NCBI GenBank assembly: GCA_002478145.1 | Contig: DLMI01000059.1 | Location: forward strand, 44,690 to 108,689 | Direction of reading: 5' to 3' | DNA: 64,000 nt | Origin: Acidobacteria bacterium UBA7540 | Lineage (GTDB): Bacteria; Acidobacteriota; Terriglobia; UBA7540 | Part shown: piece after piece, positions 44,283 to 52,843 of the stretch | How positions within the stretch are numbered: position 1 is the stretch's first letter | Layout: each line of letters opens with the position of its first letter | Notes under the pieces: model-generated | What the model was told of the DNA's origin: nothing | Database searches by the model: none | Seen by the model: only the letters and a program-made list of their open reading frames with translations | Program-made: the position numbers and the translations under genes

Positions 44283-46502
44283 TCAGCCCAGGACAGATGC
44301 CATCGCCAGGGCCGGGTGCTCCACTTTTTGCAGAAACTCCACCAATTCGTCGACCGAGACAGCGTCCTTCTCGGTAGCAATCTTATCCAGCAGGTCGGGT
44401 TGCCCCATTTCCTCGAGCCGCTTTTCCAGGCGCTCCAGCATTTCATCCTTGAGTTCTTGGGGCATCCAAACCACTCGTTGCAGTCCACCCTCAGCGGAGA
44501 TGAATTTCTCGCTGACCAGATACATCCTGCCCACGCCCAAGAAGCCGGGGGTCTGCACTCCACCACCCACCTCGCCGGCCATGGTCGAGAAGGTCATGCC
44601 AATGGGGGTCATCCCCTGGAATTCACGGTTGACCACCATCACCCCGTTGGTCTCCGGCAAGACAGCGACCAGGCACTCGAAACACCCGCAACTGGTCTGC
44701 GGATCTTCCATGATCGAGTACATCGTGACCCTCTGAAGATGCCCATTGGAAGCCTTGGCCACGTATTGGTTGACTCCTGCCCAAACTCCCAGCGCCGGTT
44801 CCAGGCAGCTTCCTTTCGCAATCGGCTGGTTGGGACCGTGCGAATCCATCTCGAATGCCGCCCGGCAGTCCAACCAGGTATAGGCCCCGCACAAACCGAG
44901 GCGCTGAGGTGTGACGACGCAAACATGGTTGGGCGCATAACTCTGGCACAGAATGCAACTGTAGAAACGGTCCACATCTTCGTCTTTCATCCCGGCCATT
45001 CGCTCGTCGCGCTTGCCATAGGCCTGTCGAGCCTCCCGCAGCGGTTCCTGCATTCGTTCCTCATCGGTAAAGATCGTGACCTGCACTTTGTCCACAATGC
45101 CAGAGAACTCATCCTTGTATTTGTGAACCAGCAACTCGCCCAGATGTTTCAACCGGAAACCCTTCTGGTAGGCTTCCTTGCTGACACGGACCCAAGGGAT
45201 GTCGCGCTGGCCGATGTGCATGATGCCGCTAGCGCAACTGACGAACTTGTGGATGCGCCGCTCCAGCACGCTCTCGAAATCCTCGTGGAAGCTGCGACCC
45301 GCTACTTCCACAACGGTCCCCAAGGGCATGGCCTTGCCGGGCTCCGCCTGATCGATGTCAGGACCGATCAACACCACTTTCCCGTCTTCGACTTGATCCA
45401 TGGGTCTTTTGCGCAAGTATTCAAAGGCCGTGGAGTATTTACCTCCGAATTCCACCTGGAGGTTCTCCTTGCGCACTCGCTCACCCTCAAACGCGGCTCC
45501 ATAGGCAATGGGGATGGGGATCTTGGAGATCTTGAGCTTGAGTCCTCGCACCTCGACTGCTTTGGGCACGATGCGCTCCAGCGGTACGCCCGAGACCACA
45601 TGCTCGTAAGTGCAAATGCCGCGCGGCAGGATTTGCGGGATGGCAGAGTCGGCAATCACCGGGAAGCCAAAGTTGATAGCGCCCGCAGCCGTGGCGTATT
45701 TCTGATCCGTGAGCAACTGCTCCGCTGGAGCCTCCGGGTCGGTGCCCAGCGCCAGCACAAAGGCAAAGACGCGCTCCTTGTTGTAGAGAAGGATCTGGCG
45801 CGCCCCCTCAATATCGCCCGGCTTGACCCCGCCGAAAGTCATGGCGGCACGCGAGGCAAAATTAAGGGCATACACGGCAGCACTCATCTCCTTGCCGTAA
45901 GGGACGAGGTAAGTGTCCCAGCCCATCTCGACGCCCTCTTCCGCCAACTGCTCCGCCATCGATCTGCCGTTGCTGCTTCCGGCCATGAAAACCAGGATGC
46001 TCTTCTCCTGGAGTTCACGTGCCAGGGCCACGGCTTGCTGATTGGTGGGCAAGGCCCCCACACAGGCGGCAAATCCCGGCATACGACCGTCCACCAGCTT
46101 GATGCCTTGAGTACGCAATATGGAGTCGTCCGTAAACCCGATGAACGGGGGCGTTGGACGGTATTGAGGATCGAGATACTTGAGCGCCTCGATGATCTCT
46201 TCGGCGACCAACGTGGCAATTCCCGCATCAAGGGCCGATCCCAGGTAAGGAAGCCAGAGGCTTTCGCTCGGCACTTCGGGGAGCAGGATCTGCATCTCCT
46301 CCAGTGCCTCCTGGCAGTCTTTCAACCTTTCGACCTTCTTCCCCAGCATGGCCAGGATCAGCGGCAGAAAGTAGCCCGTATTGGGATACGCGACGCGTGC
46401 TTCCGGGCCGTGCTGTTCAATGGCCCCACTCAATCGCTGCTGTGCCAGTGTCATGTAGTAGTGCGCGCCCCGAATGGCGGCTGTGGCAATAATCTTGGAC
46501 AT
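44283..46502 (-). CDS. acsB: acetyl-CoA synthase catalytic subunit
   Basis: 739 aa, the bacterial full-length form with the N-terminal domain that docks CODH. A-cluster ligands are visible: FYSCILCQSYAPNHVCVVTP, RLGLCGAYTW, and the Ni-binding Cys-Gly-Cys in TSCGCFECLVAV. Also GIMHIGQRDIPWVRVSK and PIGMTFSTMAGEVGGGVQTP. Joins CO, the corrinoid methyl group and CoA. Its ATG is three bases after the stop of the FAD oxidoreductase. Confidence 0.96.
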   Translation of the reverse strand: MSKIIATAAIRGAHYYMTLAQQRLSGAIEQHGPEARVAYPNTGYFLPLILAMLGKKVERLKDCQEALEEMQILLPEVPSESLWLPYLGSALDAGIATLVAEEIIEALKYLDPQYRPTPPFIGFTDDSILRTQGIKLVDGRMPGFAACVGALPTNQQAVALARELQEKSILVFMAGSSNGRSMAEQLAEEGVEMGWDTYLVPYGKEMSAAVYALNFASRAAMTFGGVKPGDIEGARQILLYNKERVFAFVLALGTDPEAPAEQLLTDQKYATAAGAINFGFPVIADSAIPQILPRGICTYEHVVSGVPLERIVPKAVEVRGLKLKISKIPIPIAYGAAFEGERVRKENLQVEFGGKYSTAFEYLRKRPMDQVEDGKVVLIGPDIDQAEPGKAMPLGTVVEVAGRSFHEDFESVLERRIHKFVSCASGIMHIGQRDIPWVRVSKEAYQKGFRLKHLGELLVHKYKDEFSGIVDKVQVTIFTDEERMQEPLREARQAYGKRDERMAGMKDEDVDRFYSCILCQSYAPNHVCVVTPQRLGLCGAYTWLDCRAAFEMDSHGPNQPIAKGSCLEPALGVWAGVNQYVAKASNGHLQRVTMYSIMEDPQTSCGCFECLVAVLPETNGVMVVNREFQGMTPIGMTFSTMAGEVGGGVQTPGFLGVGRMYLVSEKFISAEGGLQRVVWMPQELKDEMLERLEKRLEEMGQPDLLDKIATEKDAVSVDELVEFLQKVEHPALAMASVLG

Positions 46503-46505
46503 GGT

Positions 46506-47816
46506 TCACACCCCCACCGTTTCAACCAACTCTTGCATTTCGGGCTCCTCGAACCGCTCACGGTTTTCTGCAATAAAGGGAAGAAGGAGACCGAGATCGA
46601 GTCGGGGTCCGAGCAGATCATCCCGGATGGCGGAAACGTTCACGCGCTTCTCCATCAGGATTTTGAGCAGCCCCGCTCGCTCGATGTCCCCCATCACTAC
46701 AAATCCCACAATGGTGTCGTCTTTGAGGAAGACCTTCCAGTAGACAGTCGGGGAAGGCCGATCTTCAATGGTTGAATCATGTTCTCCGGATCGACCGCCC
46801 AGTGGACCTGGGGTAAGGACCGCCAAGCCTGCGGAAATCACGGGCAGGCGGAAGAACTGAACCGAATTCATGCGCGTGGAACCTCGATAGGGAACCCTCT
46901 CACCCAGCATGTTCAAGGCGGCGAGGCGGCCCTGTTCCACCGCGCAGGGCCACAACGCATTGATCCACAGCTCCCCGCGTACGACATCCATGGCCTGCAC
47001 GACATCGCCGGCAGCATAGACATTCTCGACACTGGTCGCGAGGTATTTGTCGACCACCACTCCGTACTCCACCCGGATGGACGTGCCCTCGGTCAGTTCG
47101 AGGTTGGGATCGACTCCTTTGCCCACCATCACCAGTTGGCAGGGGAAGACCTCGCCGGAAGCAGTTTCCACACCTTCAACTCGATCCTTTCCGAGAATGG
47201 CGGCGGGCTTGACTCCGGTGATGGTTGGCACCCCATGCTGCTCGAACAGGTCCTGGAAGACCTGCGCCGAACTCGCGTCCAGCATCTGCGAAAGCACGTG
47301 GCGGGAGCTGACCAACATTGTCACGTCCACTCCTCGCTCCCGCAGGCCGGCAGCAGCCTTCAGACCAACAAGTCCCGCACCAAGTACCACCGCCTTCTTG
47401 ACCTCCGCTAGCTTCGGAAGAATTCCTTCCACATCAGAAAGATGGCGGAGACCGAAAACGCCGTCCTTTTTCATCCCTTCGGCCCTCGGAAAACGCGCCG
47501 AAGCGCCGGTTGCCAGGAGTAGCTTGTCGTAAGGGACGGGCGGACCGTGCTCCACCTCAACCTGGCACTTCTCGAGATCGAGCGCCAAGGCCCTGTCAAA
47601 CACCAGCGAAATATTCATCCGTTCGAAGAAATCCCGAGGACGATAAAGAAGACCCTCCTCGGTCAGGTGACCGGCCAGGTAATAGGACAGCAGGGGGCGG
47701 GAGTATACAAGTCTCTCGTCGGAGATCACCACGATTTCCGCGGCGGGGTCGCGCTGTCGGATGGTCTCAGCGGCGCTTACCCCGGCTGCTGACGCGCCAA
47801 CAATAACGTATCGCAT
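46506..47816 (-). CDS. NAD/FAD-dependent oxidoreductase of the CODH cluster
   Basis: 436 aa two-dinucleotide-domain flavoprotein: YVIVGASAAGVSAAETIRQR (FAD), ERLVYSRPLLSYYLAG, LLLATGASARFPR, AVVLGAGLVGLKAAAGLRER (NAD), ENVYAAGDVVQA. It belongs to the nitrite-reductase/NADH oxidase-like family. Together with the adjacent CooF-like ferredoxin it matches the cooS-cooF-FNOR trio of carboxydotrophs, where CO electrons go to NAD(P). ATG 47816 has AGGAGG five bases upstream. Confidence 0.9.
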   Translation of the reverse strand: MRYVIVGASAAGVSAAETIRQRDPAAEIVVISDERLVYSRPLLSYYLAGHLTEEGLLYRPRDFFERMNISLVFDRALALDLEKCQVEVEHGPPVPYDKLLLATGASARFPRAEGMKKDGVFGLRHLSDVEGILPKLAEVKKAVVLGAGLVGLKAAAGLRERGVDVTMLVSSRHVLSQMLDASSAQVFQDLFEQHGVPTITGVKPAAILGKDRVEGVETASGEVFPCQLVMVGKGVDPNLELTEGTSIRVEYGVVVDKYLATSVENVYAAGDVVQAMDVVRGELWINALWPCAVEQGRLAALNMLGERVPYRGSTRMNSVQFFRLPVISAGLAVLTPGPLGGRSGEHDSTIEDRPSPTVYWKVFLKDDTIVGFVVMGDIERAGLLKILMEKRVNVSAIRDDLLGPRLDLGLLLPFIAENRERFEEPEMQELVETVGV

Positions 47817-47986
47817 TGCACCTCCTTGCCTGGTTCCGCAGAAAATTGACTCTTCGCCAGGGCTGCCCACCTTACCAGAAGAAGCCCGGCGCTGCCGGCA
47901 GCCCTTCATGCCTGGAAGCGTCATTCACTTGGCACATACGCGCGATGGCCAAACCAGGCAGTGTCTCAGCTTCACCCTGCCTCACA

Positions 47987-48520
47987 CTACCCGAGGGTTA
48001 CTGTCTCCTGCGCGAAGGGCCGCTCCACCGGCTGAGTCAATACCAGCCGGAATTCCTCAAACGTCCCCACCACCAGCGCTGCGGTCGGACAAGCCTCCAC
48101 GCAGGCATAACGGGCTCGTCCTTGACGGTCGGCTCGATCGGGACAGAGATCGCACTTGAGGGCCGTCTCCAGGGGCGTGATGGCCCCATAGGGGCAGGCC
48201 ATCACACACATCCAACACCCCACGCATCGAGAAACCGTGCAGATGGTCTCGCCACTCTCCTTGTGCATCGCTCCGCTGATACAGGCATCAACGCAGGGGG
48301 CCGGATTACAGTGGTGGCACCCGAGCGAGACGGCCCGCCCAGCTAAGCTTGCACGGAACGGCTCCCTTCCAACCAAGTGCACGGCGCGTCGCGGGCGGAC
48401 GGACTCCCCGTTCAAGATCACCGACCAAAGCTGTTTCGAATGGGAATGTTCGATAGCGCAAGCTAACTCGCAGGCATGGCAACCTACACACTTTCGCGGG
48501 TCACAAAACAGACGTTCCAT
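47987..48520 (-). CDS. CooF-like four-cluster ferredoxin
   Basis: 177 aa. Cys motifs CVGCHACELACAIEH, CHHCNPAPCVDAC, CVGCWMCVMACPYGA and CDLCPD ... CVEACPTAA predict four [4Fe-4S] clusters, as in CooF and HycB. It would wire CODH to the neighbouring flavoprotein. GGGGAGG before ATG. 170 bases separate it from the oxidoreductase. Confidence 0.9.
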   Translation of the reverse strand: MERLFCDPRKCVGCHACELACAIEHSHSKQLWSVILNGESVRPRRAVHLVGREPFRASLAGRAVSLGCHHCNPAPCVDACISGAMHKESGETICTVSRCVGCWMCVMACPYGAITPLETALKCDLCPDRADRQGRARYACVEACPTAALVVGTFEEFRLVLTQPVERPFAQETVTLG

Positions 48521-48618
48521 CGCGCCTCCCCGGGTGAACTTAGTAACACCAACCGCACGCTACCTGCCCCTGCTAAGGACTCAGCCAACCGTTCTGGGGT
48601 CCGGCTCACCTCATCCTC

Positions 48619-48951
48619 CTAGCAAAACTCACACACCTTGCAGTCGCCCTCAATGACGCCCAAGAAAACTCCGCTGACGGAAGGTCGCTCATGATCTGCT
48701 TGGCACGAAGTCGCGTGAGGGAACTGAGAAGGTGGGAGAGCAGCTCGCGGAACATGAGGGAACTGCTTCCGGTACACACCCTCGGGGATGCCCTTCGAGC
48801 GCAATTCCTCTTTGGCAAGCAGCTCACTTTCCTGTCGTAACCGACGCTGGCGGAGCCCGCCGGCATAGTCCGCAAAGACTTCCGCGGCGTTCGATTCGGT
48901 TCGGATGCCGATGGCACCAGCTTGCACCGCGATCCGGTCGTGAAGAGCCAT
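48619..48951 (-). CDS. hypothetical protein with C-terminal Cys pair
   Basis: 110 aa, not recognised. MALHDRIAVQAGAIGIRTES at the start, a charged helix RQRRLRQESELLAKEELRSK, and an end reading GVIEGDCKVCEFC. AGGAG lies seven bases before ATG 48951. It would be the first gene of the CODH/ACS island, 99 bases before the CooF-like gene. Coding status is inferred from the ribosome binding site and position. Confidence 0.5.
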   Translation of the reverse strand: MALHDRIAVQAGAIGIRTESNAAEVFADYAGGLRQRRLRQESELLAKEELRSKGIPEGVYRKQFPHVPRAALPPSQFPHATSCQADHERPSVSGVFLGVIEGDCKVCEFC

Positions 48952-49015
48952 TTTCGCTCTCCTGGTCAGAGGCTCCGAACAAACGCGTCTTGCCCAGAAG
49001 CCAGCCGAGCCGCAC

Positions 49016-49045
49016 ACTGTATGCCTTAACAAGCGGCTCGGTCAA
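49016..49045 (-). promoter_or_regulatory. candidate promoter of the CODH/ACS island
   Basis: On the minus strand TTGACC (49045-49040) and TACAGT (49021-49016) with 18 bases between. The -10 box is 65 bases before the ATG at 48951. It matches five and four of six consensus bases. Confidence 0.4.
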
Positions 49046-49673
49046 GCTGCTTTTGCACGGGAGCGCGCGCCCTGGAAGTGAGGTCCTGCATAGCTTTGCC
49101 CCTTAGGGCCCCGCGCCTTGCTGTACATGCTCCCCCGCAGCCTCTTCTAGAGCATGCATGATGCCAACCCAACCCCGACCTGCGCCGCTGCTGACTCAGC
49201 GGACATTTTGGGAATGATTGCAGGCTCCTAGCGCCCAACCCGCACTTTGATGTCGAGTGGCCGTCAAGGATGTGCCTGCTCATGGGGGCCGCGCAGAAAG
49301 GAAAATGCCCCACAAGTGGTGGATTTTTCGCCGTGTTATTGGCTTTGATGGGGGGTTTTTGCCCTGAAAAGGCAGTTCGTTTTGAGCGCCTTAAAAAGCT
49401 AACTGCTTTATTTTCAACAGAGTCTTCGGTTCGTTCCGTCTAAATAGTATCTTTTTTGCATTTCGTGCCCATTTTCCGCCCCCGGCGTCGCGATTTCGAA
49501 GCTCCATCACGCGCTCTGTGGCGGGGTTCCTCATAGGTCAACTATACTAGGCTATCACAATTGCAGGCTCATGTCAAAAGCAAAAGGGCAGGATTCAGGA
49601 GTCAGGATTCGGGATTCAGGGAAGGTTGGTGGTTGGCTTGGTTGTTCTTTCCCTGAATCCTGACCTCGGGGCT
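49046..49673. other. gene-free stretch upstream of the CODH/ACS island
   Basis: More AT-rich than its surroundings at 49310-49480, with T-runs and the pair GGCAGTT / AACTGC. No gene. GGATTCAGG-type micro-repeats occur at about 49590-49620. It probably contains further regulatory sites for the divergent-free operon start. Confidence 0.4.
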
Positions 49674-50201
49674 TCATGATCCAAAGATTGCCGACAGCGC
49701 CACACTGAAGCCGGGCAACAGTTCTGCGTTGTCCAGCGACTGGCTCTCGTCGCGTACCTCGATGCGTTCACCCCGCCTGTAAAGATACGCAAGCCGGGCC
49801 TCAGGATACAAGACCCAAACCGCGTGTGCCCCTGCGGCAAGATACTGCTGAGCCTTGCGTGCGAGGTCATCAGGCTTGTCCGAAGGTGAGGCGATTTCGA
49901 TGGCAAGATCGGGCGCACCTTGCGGTCGCTTATGCGGGTCCAACCCCTGAAGTCGCTCGGCGCGGATAAAGGATAGGTCGGGGATTCGTACCGTGGCTTC
50001 TGATAACTGGAAGTCAGTCTCCCAAGAGACCAACCCCAGCTTACGCTCTTCGGCAAAGGCATAGAGCTTCATGCCCAGCCGGTCGCGAATCATGTTGTGG
50101 AAAAGGCTAGGTGAGGCCAACACGGTGATCAGTACCCCCGCATCGAGTTCGTATTTCACTCCCTCCTTGCCAGGAAGCGAATCGTACTGTTCGATGGTCA
50201 T
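49674..50201 (-). CDS. Uma2-family (DUF820) endonuclease-like protein
   Basis: 175 aa PD-(D/E)xK-fold protein: MTIEQYDSLPGKEGVKYELD, SFIRAERLQG with a preceding PDL, PDLAIEIASPSDKPDDLARK (active-site Asp, Glu), QYLAAGAHAVWVLYPEARLA. The canonical ExK lysine is replaced by Ser-Pro as in most Uma2 proteins. Function unknown, abundant in mobile and stress regions. GGGAGG before ATG. Confidence 0.85.
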   Translation of the reverse strand: MTIEQYDSLPGKEGVKYELDAGVLITVLASPSLFHNMIRDRLGMKLYAFAEERKLGLVSWETDFQLSEATVRIPDLSFIRAERLQGLDPHKRPQGAPDLAIEIASPSDKPDDLARKAQQYLAAGAHAVWVLYPEARLAYLYRRGERIEVRDESQSLDNAELLPGFSVALSAIFGS

Positions 50202-50356
50202 TGTCCCTGTCCTCCCCCCAGCCCCCAGTCCCTAGCACTTTGCCCCTGTTCTTCCCGCCATCCCCGGCGTGGCCGTCATGATGGGTTCACCTCTCCGTCC
50301 CAGGCGTTGGAGGCGTGCCGTGTCGGCAAGAGCCTGGCCGCTTATACAGGTCGAGG

Positions 50357-50710
50357 TCAGATGTATCTTATCTGATCCTCGATTTCATCCGCTGTAAGAG
50401 AGTTGAGAAGAATGAGAACCCGACGGCACAGTTCCTTGGGATGCCGGCGAACGGCGATGATGATCCCGGAGTGAGTCCTCTTATCCTCAAAGTACCTACG
50501 CGCCAAAGCCTCAAAGTCCACCCGGTTGTGCGTCAGAATGGTTTTCCCCTGGCCGGCGGCGAAGGCTAACTGTTCTGCATCACTCTTTCCAATCTGCCCC
50601 GCATCTTGCGTTGTCGTCACGCGAAAGCCCCTGGCGCGGACCAGATCAGACACGACCACATTAACGTCTTCGTCCAGGTAAAGATCAATGAAGAGCCGGT
50701 TCAACGACAT
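50357..50710 (-). CDS. DUF5615 PIN-like toxin
   Basis: 117 aa. FIDLYLDEDVNVVVSDLVRA, TTQDAGQIGKSDAEQLAFA and ILTHNRVDFEALARRY are the DUF5615 PIN-like pattern with the conserved acids. Its ATG lies inside the end of the DUF433 gene (10-base overlap). Presumed toxin of the pair. Confidence 0.85.
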   Translation of the reverse strand: MSLNRLFIDLYLDEDVNVVVSDLVRARGFRVTTTQDAGQIGKSDAEQLAFAAGQGKTILTHNRVDFEALARRYFEDKRTHSGIIIAVRRHPKELCRRVLILLNSLTADEIEDQIRYI

Positions 50711-50982
50711 GCCACCAGGGGGTCAATACGGTCGTCGGGGATGCGGTTTCGCTCGATGTGGGCGTTGATTTCATCCTGGTGGTCGCTGTAGTAACTCAGG
50801 GCATCAAAGACCTGCGCCAGGGTCAGATGAGGCAGGCAATTGGGAATCTCTTCTGCGGCCACGCCCAGCCGCCAAGTCTCGACGACGGCCCGGACTGGTG
50901 TACGAGTCCCACGGATGATCGGCTCGCCACCCAGGATCTGATCGTCATTCACGACGTACGCGTGCCCCGTTGCGGTCGTCAT
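50701..50982 (-). CDS. DUF433 antitoxin
   Basis: 93 aa. GGEPIIRGTRTPVRAVVETW, then EIPNCLPHLTLAQVFDALSYYSD in pieces, is the DUF433 winged-helix antitoxin pattern. ATG 50982 with GAGG six bases upstream; the frame extends to 51054 without similarity. Overlaps the toxin gene, showing coupling. Confidence 0.85.
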   Translation of the reverse strand: MTTATGHAYVVNDDQILGGEPIIRGTRTPVRAVVETWRLGVAAEEIPNCLPHLTLAQVFDALSYYSDHQDEINAHIERNRIPDDRIDPLVACR

Positions 50983-51452
50983 TTCGCACCTCATTGAAGT
51001 ATAACCTAGCTGCCCCTTACGCAAAAACCGCTTTTTGATGTGCGCGATCTGCAAAGCAGCTTGTTCCTTTTTCTTCTAAGCCCCCGCCCCATGATGCGCT
51101 TCATTCGCCCGAATCCTGAATCCTTGACATGCAGTCCGCATGGCTGATCCCGCACTGCGGGACATCGCAAACCCGGGCATATCTGCAACGCCCGCCATCG
51201 GAGACGCGTAACGCGACCGCCTACACCAAGCCGCGTCACTCACCGTGCTACCTGACTTCGAGTTACACCGGCAAGTCACACCGATGCGCAACAGGACTCT
51301 GTCAAGAAGGCGAGCTGGCAGAGGGAAGCGGAGGCTGGATTCGGAGGTCACACTTTTGGGTCAAGCCTCCTCTGTCGCATCCCGGCTTGACAAGCAGACC
51401 AGAGCCCGTCGCCACCACTGAAAGCGGTACGGGGACAGAAGTCGGGATGCGC
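50983..51452. other. gene-free stretch
   Basis: About 470 bases upstream of the DUF433 gene. I see no convincing coding frame, RNA or strong repeat. Confidence 0.35.
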
Positions 51453-51710
51453 TTACTGCACCCGGCGAGCCTGATCACCCGTAGGCGGCGGAGGTGGCGC
51501 AACCATCAAGCCCAGACCCTGAAGCAACATGACCGTACGTTGCGCCGCTGCACGCCAGACGAGTTGGCAACCCTCGCCCTGGCAGTTCTGTACGTAGACG
51601 TCGCCGCCGGAGTACTCCAGGCTGCAATTCTTGAAGGTGCAGTTGACGAAGACCCCGTCGTCAAGGACCAGGTGCTGGTTTTCGAAGAGCTGGTTTTCGT
51701 GTCGAGTCAT
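51453..51710 (-). CDS. small hypothetical protein with repeated Cys-containing turns
   Basis: 85 aa. The stretch FVNCTFKNCSLEYSGGDVYV then QNCQGEGCQLVWRAAAQRTV has the spacing of a short beta-helix, followed by a hydrophobic segment VMLLQGLGLMVAPPPPP. Resembles small conserved proteins in soil bacteria; function unknown. No strong ribosome binding site. Confidence 0.55.
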   Translation of the reverse strand: MTRHENQLFENQHLVLDDGVFVNCTFKNCSLEYSGGDVYVQNCQGEGCQLVWRAAAQRTVMLLQGLGLMVAPPPPPTGDQARRVQ

Positions 51711-51934
51711 CCGAGAACGAGGCTACCACTACCTTGGAGTTGCCGCAAGCTCACGATTAACCTTATACGGCGCCATCTCAGGTCAGTACGCCAGAGAAGC
51801 GCTGAACCTGCTGAGAAGAGGTTCCATTCCTGCCCACGTTCTTTCGTAGCGCGGCCATCTTGGCCGTGCTGCGACGCAGCTCGAGCCAAGCCGTTCCCTT
51901 TCTCCCCCCGTTCACCCATGACCCGTTGGCAGCG

Positions 51935-52843
51935 TCAGGCGGCGAGGTCAGCCGGACTCGCAACAGCCAACGTCACACGTTTCGGCGGATAGAGAGAGGC
52001 CTGCACGCTCGCCTTGAGCCGTTGCAGGGCTTCCGCGTGAAGTTGTGAAACACGCGATTCATCCACTTCGAGCCGGGCGGCAATCTGTTTCATAGTAAGA
52101 TCCTGCTGATAGTAGAGGGTCACAATCAGCCTTTCACGTTCGGGGAGATGGGCCAGGGCACAGTTCAGGAGATCGCGCTGCTCGCGGCGATAACAGAGCT
52201 CGAAGGGATCTTGTGGTGGCGCCGCCATCCTACCCTCTTCTCCCACAGACAGCTTACTTGTCATTGCCGCTGTCTCGCGGCGCTGCCATCCGTCAAAGCC
52301 CAGGGCGTGGATTTCTCGTGCCCAGCGGTGCCATACCTGGAGGCTAATGCGTAATGCTTGCGCAATTTCTTCATCTTTCACCGGGCGACCCAAAATTGCT
52401 TCCAACTCGCGATATGTCCTCTCCACTTTTCTCGCCCGCCTCCGCATGTCGCGGCTGGCAGGGTCGAGAGTTCGCAGGGCGTCCAGGATACCCCCACGAA
52501 TCCGGTGGCGGGCGTAACTTTCAATCTTCACCTTCCTTGAAGGATCGAATTTCCGCAGCGCATCAACCAGTCCTAAGGTCCCCGCCCCCACAAGATCATC
52601 CATCTCCACATGAGCGGGCAAGTGTTGCCGCACCTCGAACGCCACTCGCTTGACCAGCGGCGCCATCGCCAGTAACAAGTTATGACCTTCCGGTTCCTGT
52701 TTTCCGCAGGTTTCTCCACTTTGCACACCCGGCGGGTGTGGGCGTATCCGTGAGGTGCGCAGGGCACTCCCTGGCGAGATTTGAACTCTGTGTTGGCGTT
52801 GCAGCCGATTGGCGCTTTCGACCACTCCCACTTGCGTTGCCAT
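51935..52843 (-). CDS. FliA/WhiG-type RNA polymerase sigma factor
   Basis: 302 aa. Region 2: LVKRVAFEVRQHLPAHVEMD, GAGTLGLVDALRKFDPS, IESYARHRIRGGILDALRTL. Region 3: REIHALGFDG area preceded by GRPVKDEEIAQALRIS. Region 4: HLPERERLIVTLYYQQDLTM, KQIAARLEVDESRVSQLHAE. The pattern SYARHRIRGGILDALR is that of sigma-28 class factors. An N-terminal extension of about 55 residues precedes region 2. No flagellar or anti-sigma genes are nearby. ATG 52843 is the likeliest start. Confidence 0.88.
   Translation of the reverse strand: MATQVGVVESANRLQRQHRVQISPGSALRTSRIRPHPPGVQSGETCGKQEPEGHNLLLAMAPLVKRVAFEVRQHLPAHVEMDDLVGAGTLGLVDALRKFDPSRKVKIESYARHRIRGGILDALRTLDPASRDMRRRARKVERTYRELEAILGRPVKDEEIAQALRISLQVWHRWAREIHALGFDGWQRRETAAMTSKLSVGEEGRMAAPPQDPFELCYRREQRDLLNCALAHLPERERLIVTLYYQQDLTMKQIAARLEVDESRVSQLHAEALQRLKASVQASLYPPKRVTLAVASPADLAA

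Noticed and set aside
44316..46775. 819-codon open frame on the plus strand
   Set aside because: It is antisense to acsB over its whole length; the high GC content leaves the opposite frame open. The composition is His/Leu/Arg-rich and matches nothing.
48952..49673. Cobalamin or molybdenum-cofactor riboswitch ahead of the CODH/ACS-FDH island
   Set aside because: I looked for conserved core sequences on the minus strand and saw none; a covariance search would be decisive.
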